64,000 bases of DNA from Jaapia argillacea MUCL 33604. Lineage: Eukaryota; Basidiomycota; Agaricomycetes; Jaapiales; Jaapiaceae. A model generated the notes under the pieces. It made no database searches. It worked only from the letters and a program-made list of their open reading frames with translations, and had not been told where the DNA came from. Each line of letters opens with the position of its first letter. The stretch's first letter is position 1. The position numbers and the translations under genes are program-made. Positions 1 through 12,362 of the stretch are shown piece after piece. The DNA lies in assembly GCA_000697665.1 (NCBI GenBank), contig KL197714.1, positions 559,133 to 623,132 on the forward strand, given 5' to 3'.

Positions 1-1026
1 GTTGTCCCTCGGAATTTTCGCTTGTCAACCTGTTACTGTCATCGTGCCCCCTCGGACGGTGATCCATGTTGAAACCCTTGCTGACCTGCCCCCCAGAATC
101 TACAACGATGTCATTACCCTTCGAAAGGGATCAAGTTATATGTAATGATTTCTTATCTCTAGAAGGCCAGGTGTCTAATGGTGCCGTGTAGGACGAAACT
201 CTCGCTCTCGCATGCGCTGTCGCAATCCGTCAAGATATCCCTGGTAAATCGTCAACCTCTGATACGCCCGCCAAGTTGGCCATACATCTGACTCCTCCTA
301 GTTTGAATCTCTGATATCGTCAACAATAGAAGAAACGAAAGATATCCCAGAAGTGATCAGCGAAACGGGCAAAATTGGAATGCCCCATAAAGGTACTCTC
401 GACTCTTCACATCTCACCCTCATTCCTCTTAATGATGATCAAAACCGCTTCAGAGATCATGAAGAAGATGGGGGAGCTATTCTTATTGAGAACGAATATT
501 AGCTCAGTGGGATCGGTGTTAGATTCGCCGGTGCGTTATGTCATTCCATATTCCATGTCGCAATTTCGCTGACGCCCCTTCTCCTGCTCAGGAAGTGTTT
601 TGGGTATGTGACATAAATTGACCCTGATTACCACAGCCTATGACACGACTTCTTTGGTATTCTTCAGACATTCCCTGACCTCCAACCTTTGTACGAAGCT
701 GCGAGAAGTTATCTTGAGATACCTCAGCGGATTAACTTGCTGAATACTCGAGTGGAGGTATGTCCGGATTCCTCGGTGCTCGTTATTGATCTCATTCGTT
801 GTTCATTCTGGAATTGATCCCCTCAGGTGTTGCAAGATATGCTCCAATTACTCAAAGAATCTGTCTCCAGCCAACACTCTGAGCGATTGGAACAGATTGT
901 TATTGCGCTCATTGGAGTCGAGATTGGTAACTATCTCTCAATGTCGGGTGATGTTCGATTTCTGACCTGCCATCACCTTTCGTAGTACTCGGTATCGTCA
1001 CAATAATTGTTGACCTCTTTTCCTGA
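1..1026 (+). CDS. Rmd1/Sif2-like DUF155 (RMND1 family) protein, 3' part
   Basis: Only the C-terminal half is in the window; the start lies upstream. Conserved blocks can be read across several short introns: a segment reading KLSLSHALSQSVKISL (about 190-243), then ISETGKIGMPHK (about 355-391), GELFLLRTNISSVGSVLDSP, FPDLQPLYEAARSYLEIPQR and a closing hydrophobic tail that includes EQIVIALIGVEI. The last intron is 927-985 and the TGA is 1024-1026. These blocks match the YagE/RMD1/RMND1 family, whose members end in a membrane helix and are found at mitochondria or membranes. The exact role of fungal Sif2/Rmd8-like members is poorly defined, so no reaction is assigned. The gene converges on SEC5 with 222 bp between the stop codons. 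The family is fairly sure; the upstream exon borders before about 190 are not resolved. Confidence 0.8.
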
Positions 1027-1248
1027 GTAACAACGGATCTTCTTCGCGTTCTCACCGTTCGCCGTTTTCCCGTTTCGCGATTGTCGTTTTGCCCATATCA
1101 TCCATGTATCATACACATTATCCAGATGAATCATAGACTATACATCATCGCAATCCGAGGGTGGCTTCTACTTATGTCAAGGCCCTCGAGTCAAAGGTCC
1201 AGCGTATCGGTTTGACGGACCCACCCCCAAACCACGGCCTTCAGCGTT

Positions 1249-4200
1249 TCAGCTCCTTGCAGTCCTACCGTCCTCCTTCTCCTTAGCAATCCGACTTCTA
1301 TCCCTAGTTCTCGATTTCACACTAGCCTTATCCTTATCACTCCGATCCCCTTCCTTCTTACTCCTCTCCTTGGTTTGTCGGAAACAGAGAAATTCTATCC
1401 CTGTCGCTTTCCGGGTGTCCGCAAGGGTCTTCTTGACCCCGTCGAGATTGGCCTGTAGGTTCTCGTCGCCTGGGCGTCGAGCATAGGCCTGTGAAATCTT
1501 GGAGTATATTTCGGCAAGAGTCTTAGCCGCTGCAGGTGTTACATAGCGGGCCATCATTTGATGGAAGAACTCAATTTCCAGAGTGGCCTTTCGGAAATGT
1601 CAGTGCTACTTGAGTAGAGAGGCAATAAGAATGGCTCACTCGGAGCATGCCACCCATGCCAAAACGCTTCACCTGGCGGAAGCAGCGAAGAGCCTCATCC
1701 GCTATGTTCTCCACGAGGGCGTTCAAAGTTCGCTCGAGCAACGGCGCGGCGGCACTATACACTTGATTGTGGACCTTCACCAGGTACATCAGGGTCTCGT
1801 ACATGTATGGCCGAACCTCTTCAGTCCATTGTTAGATGAATCATCAGGGACAAGAAACGAATGCGCAATCTACGAACCTGTTGGCTGGGGTGTCTCATAC
1901 CAATCCATTGCGCTATCCAAGATTCCACCACGAACCATACCAGTCACGATGGCTGCCTTGGGGTTGGCATAGCTTTCAAAGAGGGTCTTGTCTAGTTCTT
2001 GGACGACCATCATCAAGGTCTGATCAATGGTGGGTGAGCGAGGAACACTCGAGAATGCAAGCGTCGACGAACCTGTCGATCGGCGTCAATCGATATGTCG
2101 AATGCGGCTTCCAGCTCAATGACCATGCGAGGTATCAAAGACTTTTCAAGGTGACCGAAGTTTGAAACTACCAAGAGTAGGCGAGTGTCCTACCGCATAT
2201 CATCAGCCATTCTTCTGCTCAAACGTCGCTCATATCTTACCACACTACCAAGATCAAGAAGCTCCAGGGAATTTGTACTGGTAGAAGGGCCAGCGTTGGC
2301 AGCCATGGGTCCCTCTCCAGCCACAGTGGGGGACTCGTCGGAAGCGAGGTGAACGAGGCCATCAAGGAATGCGTACAATGAATCGAGGAAAGCCTTAGTG
2401 ATCTTGGACATAAATTCCGCTGGAATTGGGTATTGTTTTGTCGGCTTCGACGAGCTCAAACTTGTCGATAAGTCGACACCTCCGGAGATCTTGAATGCAG
2501 CCGTGGTGATTTGTCGTTGGAATAGTTGCATATGTGATAGATATACAGTTGTGTACGGGTCTGAGGGGCTGGCAACCCAAGTCTCGAGATAGTAGAACAC
2601 ATTCGCATCTTCAAGGATGGTGAATACCATTCTCGGATGGTAGTTAAAGAAACTGACCTCGGAGCCAACATTGTGTCAAAATCCCCTCAAACCTCCATCT
2701 TGTGCTCTCTACAAGACTCCGCAGCACGGACGCTACCTCCCCAGATATCTCCATGGAGTTTACCTCATTTACAGTCTCTTGAACCTCAGCCAAAATCCGC
2801 GCAAGAAAGTGAGAGGTTGTCAAAGAATTTGACGCTGTTGGTAGATGAGGGGGTGATTGATGATCTCCTCCTGACTTGATGACGGCGATGTCAGAAAGCA
2901 TGAAGAACTCTGAGATGAAAGAGAGGTAGAGTTTGACAATATCCCCGGCCATCGTGCGACACTGGGTAGGACTCCGCCTGGACAACGATGGAGATGAACC
3001 CTATCAACGAATCAACACGAAACGATGAAACAGAAGATGAAGCATACCCACCTTCTTGAACTTGCCATCGAGAAAGCTTTTGGATATTCTCCAGAAATTA
3101 GGGAGAGACGATAACATCGTTTCGGAAATGTTCTTTACCATGTCTCCGATGGCTTGCCAAACTTCATGCCCACCAGATTGCGCTGTTGTACCGGAGTGCG
3201 GGGCTGAGCCAACTCGGCGGTTTAGATGACAAACCTCACATACCGACGACTGACTCGGACTGTTTGGCTCCGAGCGCGACGATGCATAGTTGGAGTTGCG
3301 CAGCCAGGGTCTTGTTCACCGTATCATCGTCCAAGTCTTCAGGTGATGTCCGATCTTGGACAACTGGGACTCTGGTCAATGATAATGAAAACTACAGGAT
3401 AAATATGAAGATATACCCTTCACGGTAGCCAAACCGGTTTGGTACACGGTCGTCATATGGTTCATAATGTGCTTGTGTTGGCTGTCGACGTATGCCCAAA
3501 TGGGTTCATCACCAGCATTGAGCTCGAGCAGGATCCTGTGTGATGAACAAGGGCTTGGTGGAGATAATTGGGCGGAACTATGGGTGCTTACTCGATAGTT
3601 TTTTCCTGCTCTTCGACAGGTCGACTGGGCTCCTGGAGTTGAGCAAGCAGCAAGTTCTTCATCTCAGACATCGCCCTTTCGACAGTACTCCAGACTTTCT
3701 GGAGAATTCGTTTTTGTTGCTGTTCAGCCGCTGCTAAAGTCTGTGGGTCTTTCGTATTGCCAACGGGGAGGAGTTGTCCAGGCCGCGATTCTAGAAGGAA
3801 CTTGCCCTTCTTGTAGTCTCGCAGAGCAGCATCATATTTTGCCTAAAGCTTAGAATCAATACACAAGCAACAAGAAAGGTTTGAGGGGTGGACCAATACC
3901 GCTTCGATAGACTCTACCAAAGAGCTGGGGAGGTTGAAGAAGAATTTGGATCTTTCGAAAACTCCAAGGGTGGTGCGTAGCTTCTGTGCTTTGGAAGCAT
4001 TTTCCAACACGGGAAGAAATACTTGATCCGCTTTGACGGCCGCCTCTGAAAGAGGACTTCAACATAGCCCTAAGATAAAACGAACAGTACTAACGTTTGA
4101 GATGATCTCGAAGCGGCCTCGAAGCATATTCCGAAGTGTCAGAGAGAAGCCCTTCCCGCATTTCCGCGTACAATGCTGAGAAGATAGTCGTGGTGAATTG

Positions 4201-4808
4201 AATGCGTGGCGACGGGTACTGGCGAAGTAATCACCTTCAGTGGAACCTTTCACTGCTACGAACCTATCAAAGTTCTCCTCCACCAAGATACGGATAGCTT
4301 CAGACCTCGCATCAATTAACGCTCTAAGATGCGCAATCCCTGAGGCGAGATCTTGGTACGTAGCATTGGGGTGTGCAACCGTTAAAAAAGCCTTGGGGTC
4401 GAAAGACTTGCTCGATATCAGGACTGATGCCTCTAGGACGCCCAAACGAGGTGAATACAACACTTAAAACAAAGCCGGTCCACTGACTGGATTCCATGTC
4501 CATGTTCTTCACGCTGCAGTTCAGTTATCAAAAACCACAACATCACCGTCAACTAGATGGAAGAATGACATACTCAATGACAGATCCCAAACCCAGCGGA
4601 TCGCCTTCTCCCTCACTCCCTGAAGCACCAGTTAAGGCTCCCGCGACAGAGTCTTCAAGGTCATGGTCCACTTCTTCCCATTTCCTGGATGTGGGAAGAC
4701 AAGATGAATGCGTGCGGGAACAAGCAAGGTTTGTGAACAGTACGTTGGCTCGAGGGTAGAGATCTTATAGCGTTTGAGCAGAATCGCCTCGTCCGTTGCC
4801 AGAGCCAT
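1249..4808 (-). CDS. SEC5: Exocyst complex component Sec5 (EXOC2)
   Basis: Subunit of the octameric exocyst, which tethers secretory vesicles to the plasma membrane before fusion and drives hyphal tip growth. The diagnostic N-terminal stretch is at about 4240-4450 on the minus strand: [20 protein letters not shown], then [20 protein letters not shown] and [12 protein letters not shown], the conserved Sec5 signature. The chosen start at 4808 gives [17 protein letters not shown]. The C-terminal exon (1249-1557) ends in a lysine/arginine-rich charged tail. About fifteen short introns break the gene; the span of 3.56 kb suits a protein of roughly 900-1000 residues, normal for Sec5. The exon-intron structure in the middle (about 1600-4000) was not fully resolved. 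There is no sign of disruption. Confidence 0.88.
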
Positions 4809-5225
4809 AATCGAAGCGCCGAGGGCCTAAAGTGAAGGAAGCGTGGTTATAGCACTGAGAACTTGCTTGCAGATACTTGGATACTGTATGTCAGAGGCCT
4901 CGAGGGGACAACGGCAAACTCGTGTCCATCGGTCGCGAGGATTCACCACAAACGAGAGGATTCACAGAGCATAGCCGCGGCGAAGTCTTCCACCAAACTC
5001 GAACTGAGGACTGGCGATCCTGAATTTCTGAGCTGCATAAAAAGCCAATACTTCCTTGCAAAAGAGGTACTATCCAAAAACTATTAGGTACGAATAAGAA
5101 ACAAGGTATCAAGTAAGGTGGATCAGACATGGGGTCTATCCCAACTGAAATGCGAAATAACATCGAGGGAGAGACTTTGTCCATGCATCTACAGTACTCC
5201 CAAGACAACTGACAGGTACAGGCTT
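4809..5225. other. Intergenic: SEC5 promoter and SCS7 3' flank
   Basis: This 417-bp stretch lies between the SEC5 start and the SCS7 stop, both on the minus strand. No conserved reading frame, RNA gene or repeat is seen. Confidence 0.6.
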
Positions 5226-6715
5226 TTACACGGGAAGGATCGTGTTGAAGACGTAATCCCAGATCTTGCCTAGCAAAGTAGCAGGTTAGAATAAAGGCGG
5301 TATTGGAGAAGGGATAACTAACTGGTGACACCAAAGCCAAGTTCGAAGTTCTTGTAGTGATGAGCAAGGTGGTACTTCTTCATCTCCTTCATATATGCGG
5401 GAAGGCGGGAATGATGAAGCCTAGGATAAGATAAGCCAACGATAACTCTCATCCGTGGGACTGATGATACGTACGCATAGTGCATGCAGTCGTACAGAAC
5501 GTCTGACCAAGATTGGTAAGCACAAGAGGGTAGAGAGACGAGTTAGAGACATACAAAATGTGTATGATCCTGCTATGATGCCGTTTGCAACAGCGGGTGG
5601 AAACAGTACGTGTGCCAGGCGAGTGAAGGGTAACGAGAGTGCTGCGAACAGCGCTGGCGGCATTACCAACCGTAACCTACAGCCGATGTCATATGAAAAA
5701 TGAGACGACCTTTAGATGCCTGGGCGCACGCACCGATCCATAGGCAAATAGTGATGGATACCATGCAGGGTGAAGTGTAGCGTCAGGCAAATGGGATGAT
5801 CCGGGAGGTAGTAATCGACGTGGAAGAGGAATCGATGCAAAGTATACTCCAAGATGGTCCAGATGATGTTGCCGAGGAAAAAGCAAGACAATGTCTTCAC
5901 CCAAGCGTCGGTAGGGACGGAATCCAAGGATGAAAGTGGGAGGACTGGATTGGCAGTAAAGGCAGGAAGTGGACCAGCAAATTGGAAGAGTGACCGGAAG
6001 AACAGATTGGCGGCAATAGGTAGCCATACCACTGGTATAACATACCAGGTCGTTTTGCTGAAGACCTGACGGTTTCAAGCAAAAGTGAGCAGCGAGCCCA
6101 AGAGCATAATTGGGACATCAACCTACCTCGAGATAATCTGGACCAAACATGCGGGCAGATTCAGACAAGTGACGAGGTTGGTGAACTTGCTGGAGATAGT
6201 AGGACTTGCTGCGAGGCGGTGAGGATATGTATCGCAGGATGTAGCCAGCGGAATTACACACCTCCAGTTTGCGTTCAATATTTGTTGCAACAATGGCTTA
6301 CGAAGGTCAAGGAATTGATTCTTCTCGAAGTCTTCGACGGTGTTGGTGTCGTCGGGATGGAAGTCATCCGTAGCGACCCAGTCTACCTCGGGATGAGCGA
6401 ATGTGTCTCAACAACAGCAACAGCACTCTCACCATCACTAACGCTGACCTCCCCACTACCAACTCTCCCAATTGCATATTCGTCCAACATGTCATATGCA
6501 GAATCCGAATGGTCATGCTCAGACGAATCCTTCATAATCTCTCCGACATCCTTGCCTGCGTGGTTCAGGATCAAGTCGTCTCCTCCAGGATGGTCGGGCA
6601 AGAAAGCTGAGACATCGTAAACTTTGCCATTACGCGTAACCCAGCAACTCGACGCGGTCCTGTGCTCCGCCACGTCCTCTGCAGTGTAGATTCGTACACG
6701 TTTGGACAAGGACAT
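5226..6715 (-). CDS. SCS7: Ceramide fatty acid 2-hydroxylase (cytochrome b5 + FA hydroxylase), Scs7/FA2H
   Basis: ER membrane di-iron enzyme that hydroxylates C2 of the very-long-chain fatty acid of ceramides and complex sphingolipids. The start at 6715 (MSLSKRVRIYTAEDVAEH) leads directly into a cytochrome b5 domain with the haem motif FLPDHPGG and a second haem histidine in LNHAGKD. After an intron-broken linker come membrane segments (VVWLPIAANLFFRSLFQF, FFLGNIIWTILEYTLH) and the histidine boxes: HRFLFHVDYY, HGIHHYLPMDR, MHYALHHSRLP and KYHLAHHYKNFELGFG. The C-terminus reads KIWDYVFNTILPV before the TAA at 5226-5228. The domain order and all histidine boxes fit an active enzyme. The first part of the window-facing longer frame upstream of 6715 is not needed. 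Confidence in identity is high; exon edges were inferred by eye. Confidence 0.93.
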
Positions 6716-7133
6716 GGTTGCGAGGAAGAGACGGTGGTGAACTTCGGTCCTGATTTTTGGCGCAGCTGTCTGACCACTTTTGGACTTTGCCACAATTCTG
6801 CTTACACACGCCACCCACACCGAGATGAGTCCCGAATGACCTGGAGGACTCATGAACGTGATTTCCATCCAAGGAGGGTTCCACGACAAATCAGAGGAGC
6901 ATCAGCAGTACGTCGTCACGTTCGTCCAATTGACTGTCGTCCGCTCATATCCAGGGACATACTAGCTAGTCGTAGGGAGGCACTTCGAGAGAGGGATGCA
7001 TTTCCGAAGTCCGTGGATTAGCGAATAATAATACACAAGAAGGTGGTTGGGAGGATCAATGGGGGTAACTCCTAGCTGGGTATCATCCGAGTAGAACCAT
7101 CCTCCCAGACTTCGCGTCAGGAAACAACCAAAA
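6716..7133. other. Intergenic: SCS7 promoter region
   Basis: This 418-bp stretch between the SCS7 start and the stop of the acyl-CoA synthetase gene shows no conserved frame or repeat. Confidence 0.6.
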
Positions 7134-9798
7134 TCATGATACAGCCCCTTGTTTCTTCTTGGCTAGGTCCTTGCTCCACTCCCGAAGGATATGCTTCTGA
7201 ACCTTCCCGCTCGCTGTCTTCGGCAACTCCTCTGTGATACCATCCTCGCCCAGGAACCATACCCACGAAGGGGCATTCTGAATGACCGGTCAGCAAAGCG
7301 AGGTCGACTGAGGCCTATCAAACAACATTCCTCACCTGAGGATTCATGGATTGAACAACCCATTGACGGACTTCCTCCTTCGATAGCTTGGTGCCGCGCT
7401 GACACAAAATCCAAGCGCCTACGACTTCCCCGTATTTACTGTCGGGGACAGAGACAGCGGAAGCCTCTACGATTGCTGGGTGGGCGTGCAAGACATTTTC
7501 AATCTGGACAGGGAATAAATTCTGGAACGTATGGCGACAATCAGACTCGGGAACGCGAGCTGTCCATGGATTTCCTCACCTCGCCACCTCGGATAATGAT
7601 ATCCTGCTCGTCGTTAAGCTATGAATACATCCGCAATATCGAGGATCGAGACCAACCTTAATTCGCCCGACGACTGAGACACACGGTGTTAGTAAACGTG
7701 AAACTCTCCAAGGTAAATTCAAGTTCACTTCTTAGATAACCCTCCTCGTCCATGATACCCTCGTCCCCAGTATGCATCCAAACTGTATCTTCGTCTTCGT
7801 CGTGCTTCTTCATCACCGCCGCCGTCTGGTCTTCATCTTCCCAGTAACTGTGACAATTGACATTAACCTATGGCACCCAATGCAGTGAATGTTTCACGAA
7901 GCATACCCCTTCTGGACGAGATAACCAGCCACACAAATCTCACCCGGTGTACCAACGGGAACGGTACTGCCCTCGTGATCGATCACTTTGGCCTTAACGT
8001 GGGGCGATACTTTGCCGACGGTTTCAACCCGTTTGATCAGGGGATCAGCAGGAGTGGTTTGGAAGGACACCGGACTACCCATATCGAGATCAGTGGTCCT
8101 GCCTCGGTAAGGGACGCACGGTAAACCTACCTAGTTTCCGCTGAAAGAAATGAAGATAGGTAAGGTATAGGGAACCAAATATGACGACTGATGACTCACT
8201 CATGCCATACGCGATTGTGAGGTCGTGTAAATTTAGATTGGCGACAAGCTTCTTCATGAGCTCGATCGGTATTGGGGAGCCAGCAGCGATACCGGTTCTA
8301 ATATCCCATATCAATGATTAGCCAGGGCGTCTCCTCTTGAACTCACCTCAATCGACTGAAGTGCAGCTTCTCTCCTGAGTGGTGCCGTTTCTCCACTTCA
8401 GCAAGCACCCCCATGAAATGTGTTGGAACCCCATGAAGAGCAGTGCATTTCTCTTCAACAACGGCATCGACAATGTACTTGGGGTCAAATGCTTCTGAAG
8501 GATAGACTATGCATCCTCCGTGAGTCCAGAGTGCAAGATTTCCTAGAACAAGGCGTAAAAAACCAAATTTGGTAAGTTCACACTGAGAGGCATTCTGATG
8601 ATGGAAACTTATCAAAACAGTGAAATAATGGGGGAACGTTGCCTTGTGAACGACGTCAGACTTGCTTCAAGCACCAGGGAGCGTAGGGGACGCACATAGA
8701 ACATCCTGTTCTGTGATATGCATAGAGCGGCCTATTGAAAGTCCGTTGTTGAGAAGATTCGAATGTGTTAACTACTGTTCGTTCAATAGACGAACCAAAG
8801 GTGAAGTAAGGGGGGATCTCACCGAAACAGCCTTGGGAGCGCCCGTGGTCCCACTAAACTTCGAGTGAGTAAGCTTTCGGAAATATCAAGAGGAAAGGGC
8901 GGACCTCGTGAATTGTAGGTTAATAACATCGTCGTTCTTGAGAGTAGGTCCTATCTCCTTGTGCAACTTTTGCTCCCAGCCATCTTCTCGCCAACTGAAA
9001 AGTTCCCGAAAGTCCACAGCACATCTCAACTCCTCCATTTCGCGTTGGAAATGTGCTAGGCTCTCAGTATTATCGACGACGACAATCTCGCGCAAATCCG
9101 GCAGTTTTTCTTCTTGAAGAGACCCCGGAGCTTGGCCGCGAAGGGAGGGTAAGGCTTCCCCGAGCATTGAAAGATAGTTTGAGGACCGCAGCCGGGGTAC
9201 CACAAATAAATGACTGACCCCGACGATTTTCAGGGTGTTGATCTAGGGAAGAGTTTACAGATGTATCATTTCCGAACAAGGTCCACGAACCAGCTCATGC
9301 GCACGGTAGGCCGGGTTGATAGTGACGAGGATTGCCCCAATACTAGCGCAAGCCCACTGCAGCAAAGCATACGCACTACACACATCAGACGGTCAGCGAG
9401 AAATAGGTGCGAAGACTCTAGGAGGCACACCTGTTGTTACCCATAACCACTGCAACTCTGTCTCCCTTCCGAACCCCCAAAGTCAAAAGTCCTCTAGCAA
9501 GGGCATCGATGTGTCTGTTGAACTCGTCAAAATCCCAAGCCAGGTGCCCCGTCACCCCAAGGTTGTGGGACATCGGCCCACCAAAAGGTCTTGGTTTCTC
9601 ATGTCTCGATATGAGTGCAGGCCGTGTGGGATGCTTTTCTACCACTTCCCGAGCAAAGTAGTCTGGTAGAGTGCGTAATTCCAGAGCACGATCGGTCGTT
9701 CCCGTGACGGAGGAGAGAGTCAAAGATCTATGCAGGGTTCTTGAAACAACTGCGCTTCCGCGAGAAGACATGTGTCTGGTGCATCGCAAGTTGAACAT
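7134..9798 (-). CDS. AMP-dependent acyl-CoA synthetase, ACSF2-like, probably mitochondrial
   Basis: Member of the adenylate-forming (ANL) superfamily: activates a carboxylic acid with ATP and joins it to CoA. Visible motifs are the P-loop-like [11 protein letters not shown] (about 8810-8860, minus strand), AYGMSE of the A5 region (about 8190-8210), an early [18 protein letters not shown], and the C-terminal [15 protein letters not shown] with the catalytic lysine before the end at 7134 (AKKKQGAVS). The N-terminus is arginine/serine-rich and almost free of acidic residues ([19 protein letters not shown]), which suggests a mitochondrial presequence. Starts at 9864, 9798 and 9771 are all in frame; 9798 or 9771 is preferred because a typical presequence follows. 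Gene order and length fit medium-chain acyl-CoA synthetases of the ACSF2 group. Substrate is inferred only by family. Many short introns. Confidence 0.85.
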
Positions 9799-10773
9799 AT
9801 CTGCATAACAGCGTGTAGTTCGATGAAGAGATGTACTGTGGGGTTTCGGGACGCAGGCTTGCACCTGAAATACTCTTGATCTTCGGCTATGTATTTGATT
9901 TGTGTCCGTGTGGGGAATGCGGGGAAGGGCAAAACCATTCTGTCAGCTGCATTGAACTTGTCCTTGGACTGGGCCCGTGCTACCCTCTGCTGGCATTTAC
10001 TGCTTCAGCTAACTTGCCCACCATTTATTCGGTTTGGCTGGGTCCCGCAAGACACACAGACTCGACGTTTTTGATTGATATCCGAGTACTTCAGGTGTTG
10101 GGAGGTGTTGGGCTAGGCTGATAATTGCCTTGTGAAGAAACATTTGACTATGGATCGCTGAGCAACGACTTGAGCCAGCTTGATCCTTTCAAATTGACAA
10201 GGCTGCTATGTTCATCAAGAATGGCCTGGGTGCGTTTGCAGCGATTCATTTCGCCTACTGAGCACATGGAACATTATACTTGGAACGGCGTCTCTCATAC
10301 GAGAGTTGATAGCGAGCAATCCTTTCTTATGGAGTGGAACATGTTTTGGGATCTCATGGCTACAGATTTCTTGCAGTGAGTCCCGATTTGCGTTTAACCT
10401 ACCAAGTTGTGGTCCTCCTCATCCTCTCGGTCATTTCTGTGTGACTAGCGTCACCGCGTGACTATCGTCCCAAGAGCTCCCCCTATATATTCAGGCCTCT
10501 CATATTACTCCCATACCCCCCAATCCCCCTTGATTTCTCGACACCTGACGTCGATATTGCGGTAGATATTACGGTAGACATGTTGTAGTACGCTCAGGTT
10601 TCCCAAACCACGTCTTCAACTTACCACAGAATGTGACGCAGGACCACATGGGATTCCTAATTTGGGAATTTATGGGTTGGATGTCGCACGCCGAAAGTAC
10701 CTGCCACGTCGTCCATATATACCTACTCGCTTGGCCGTCATCCCATCCATTCCTTTGTCTCTGTACTACCAGC
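9799..10773. other. Divergent intergenic region between acyl-CoA synthetase and SURF4
   Basis: This 975-bp region separates two divergent genes and should hold both promoters. Open frames at 9831-10121 and 10125-10379 (plus strand) lack recognisable similarity or splicing context and are treated as chance. Pyrimidine-rich stretches (about 10400-10560) occur ahead of SURF4. Confidence 0.5.
10704..10721 (+). promoter_or_regulatory. Candidate SURF4 core promoter: GACGTGG box and TATA
   Basis: On the minus strand 10704-10710 reads GACGTGG, the core of unfolded-protein-response elements. It is followed by TATATA at 10716-10721, about 53 bp before the SURF4 start codon. Erv29 is an ER export receptor and a plausible UPR target, so the match is suggestive only. 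Confidence 0.3.
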
Positions 10774-12047
10774 ATGTCCTCGCGGATCAGCATAGCTCGG
10801 CCAACCGCGCCTGGGTACACCCCATCGTACACCCCTGAACCGCATGGTCTTTCGAACTCAAGGTCGAACAGTGGCTTCAGAGCTGCCAATCCCGACTCTC
10901 CTGTAGAGAAACTCCGAGCGTTCGCCGAGCAAGTTGAGGACTATATTGACACGTTTTCGCAACCATTGAGGCCCCATCTACCCGCCATTGGTCGCTTCTT
11001 GATTGTCGTCACGTTCTTGGAGGATGCTTTGAGAATCACAACACAATGGAGTGATCAGCTGTGGTACCTCCAAAGGTATGTGAAGAGCTCGTCGTTCAAC
11101 TTCTAGTATTAATTTTTGCCTATCCTTTACACCTCAGACACAGAAAGTTCCCTTGGGGTATCTCTCACATTTTCTTGTTCATCAACGTTATTGTGAGTTC
11201 TCGCCTGGCTTTTCGGCTTCGCTCATGCTCACCCACTCGCCCAGACCATGCTGCTTGGTTCCGGTGCTGTTATCACAAAACGCCACACTGAAATCGCCGT
11301 CGGTGGGCTGCTCGGAGTCGTCATCATCCAAGGTTTCGGCTACGGTTTGATTTTCGACCTCACATTCTTCCTGCGGAACCTCAGCGTCATCGGTGGACTC
11401 GTAATGGTCATGACAGAAGCCATGTTCACCAACAAGACGCGTTTTGCGGGTCTACCGTCAGTTAGTGAGACAGATAGGAAGAAATAGTGAGTTTGTCAAC
11501 GATTCTATCATTCATATCAACCTAACCCAAGATTTGGACAGTTTCCTGCTCGCTGGGCGCGTTTTGTTAATATTCCTTTTCCTTGGTTTCATTCTCCAAG
11601 GTACATGGAGTGTGGCACGCGTGTTGATGTCCATCGTTGGTCTTGGAGCATGTACTATGGTCGCCATTGGCTTCAAAGCCAAGTGGTCTGCTGCTTTCCT
11701 CGTCCTTGTGTTGAGCATCTTCAACGTCTTTGTGAACAACTGGTGGAGCGTTCACTCTGCACATCCCCAAAGGGACTTCTTGAAGTCAGTCCTCTCCCTT
11801 ATTTGGTGTTCTACCGCCTTAACCTGTTTCTTCCTAGATACGACTTCTTCCAGACGCTATGTTCGTAGCCTGAGTTCCTTTGCTTGATTTATTCTGACGA
11901 CTTTGACTCTTCTAGCCATCGTTGGTGGTCTCATTCTCCTCGTCAACATGGGCCCGGGTACGTTAGGTTTAATTTCCTCTGGTTCATCCATGTCTCAACG
12001 AGTCTCTAGGCGGACTGTCAGTGGATGAGAAAAAGAAGACATATTGA
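10774..12047 (+). CDS. ERV29: ER cargo receptor SURF4/Erv29
   Basis: Multi-pass membrane protein that collects soluble secretory cargo in the ER for COPII vesicles and returns via COPI. The start at 10774 gives MSSRISIARPTAPGYTPSYT. Conserved family segments are VEKLRAFAEQVEDYIDTFSQ, RFLIVVTFLEDALRITTQWS, TMLLGSGAVITKRHTEIAVG, LSVIGGLVMVMTEAM and VFVNNWWSVHSAHPQRDFLK. The first exon ends at 11075; at least five short introns follow. The tail reads GGLSVDEKKKTY before the TGA at 12045-12047. The last four residues KKTY form a canonical di-lysine (KKXX) COPI retrieval signal, as expected. Predicted length is about 320 residues, normal for the family. Confidence 0.95.
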
Positions 12048-12362
12048 GCTCTTGGATATCTGGGTCGATGAGTTGTCTTGAGGATTCATGGACTCACTGT
12101 AGATAGCGCGTTTGCGAGATGTAAAAACCAGAGCGTCATACCTAGTTCAGAGTTCCGTCAGACTCTCCCAGTGTTGGTTTTGTGCGTCTACTGTGTCTCT
12201 GAGAAAATGCCTTCGTGATATCGCGTCTCCGGACTTCTTCTATCTCCACCTCCGTGAGACTTTCGGAGTGAGCGACCCGTGCCTTCCATTGAAGGACACC
12301 GGTGTTGACCTCGACATACTACGCCGTCAATACTTCCAGCTTGATTCCTGGTTGAGGTCCGC
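12048..12362. other. Intergenic: SURF4 3' flank and acid phosphatase promoter
   Basis: This 315-bp region between two plus-strand genes shows no recognisable coding, RNA or repeat signal. Confidence 0.55.

Noticed and set aside
10125-10379. 84-codon plus-strand frame in the SURF4 upstream region
   Set aside because: No similarity or splicing context; probably chance in a long promoter region.
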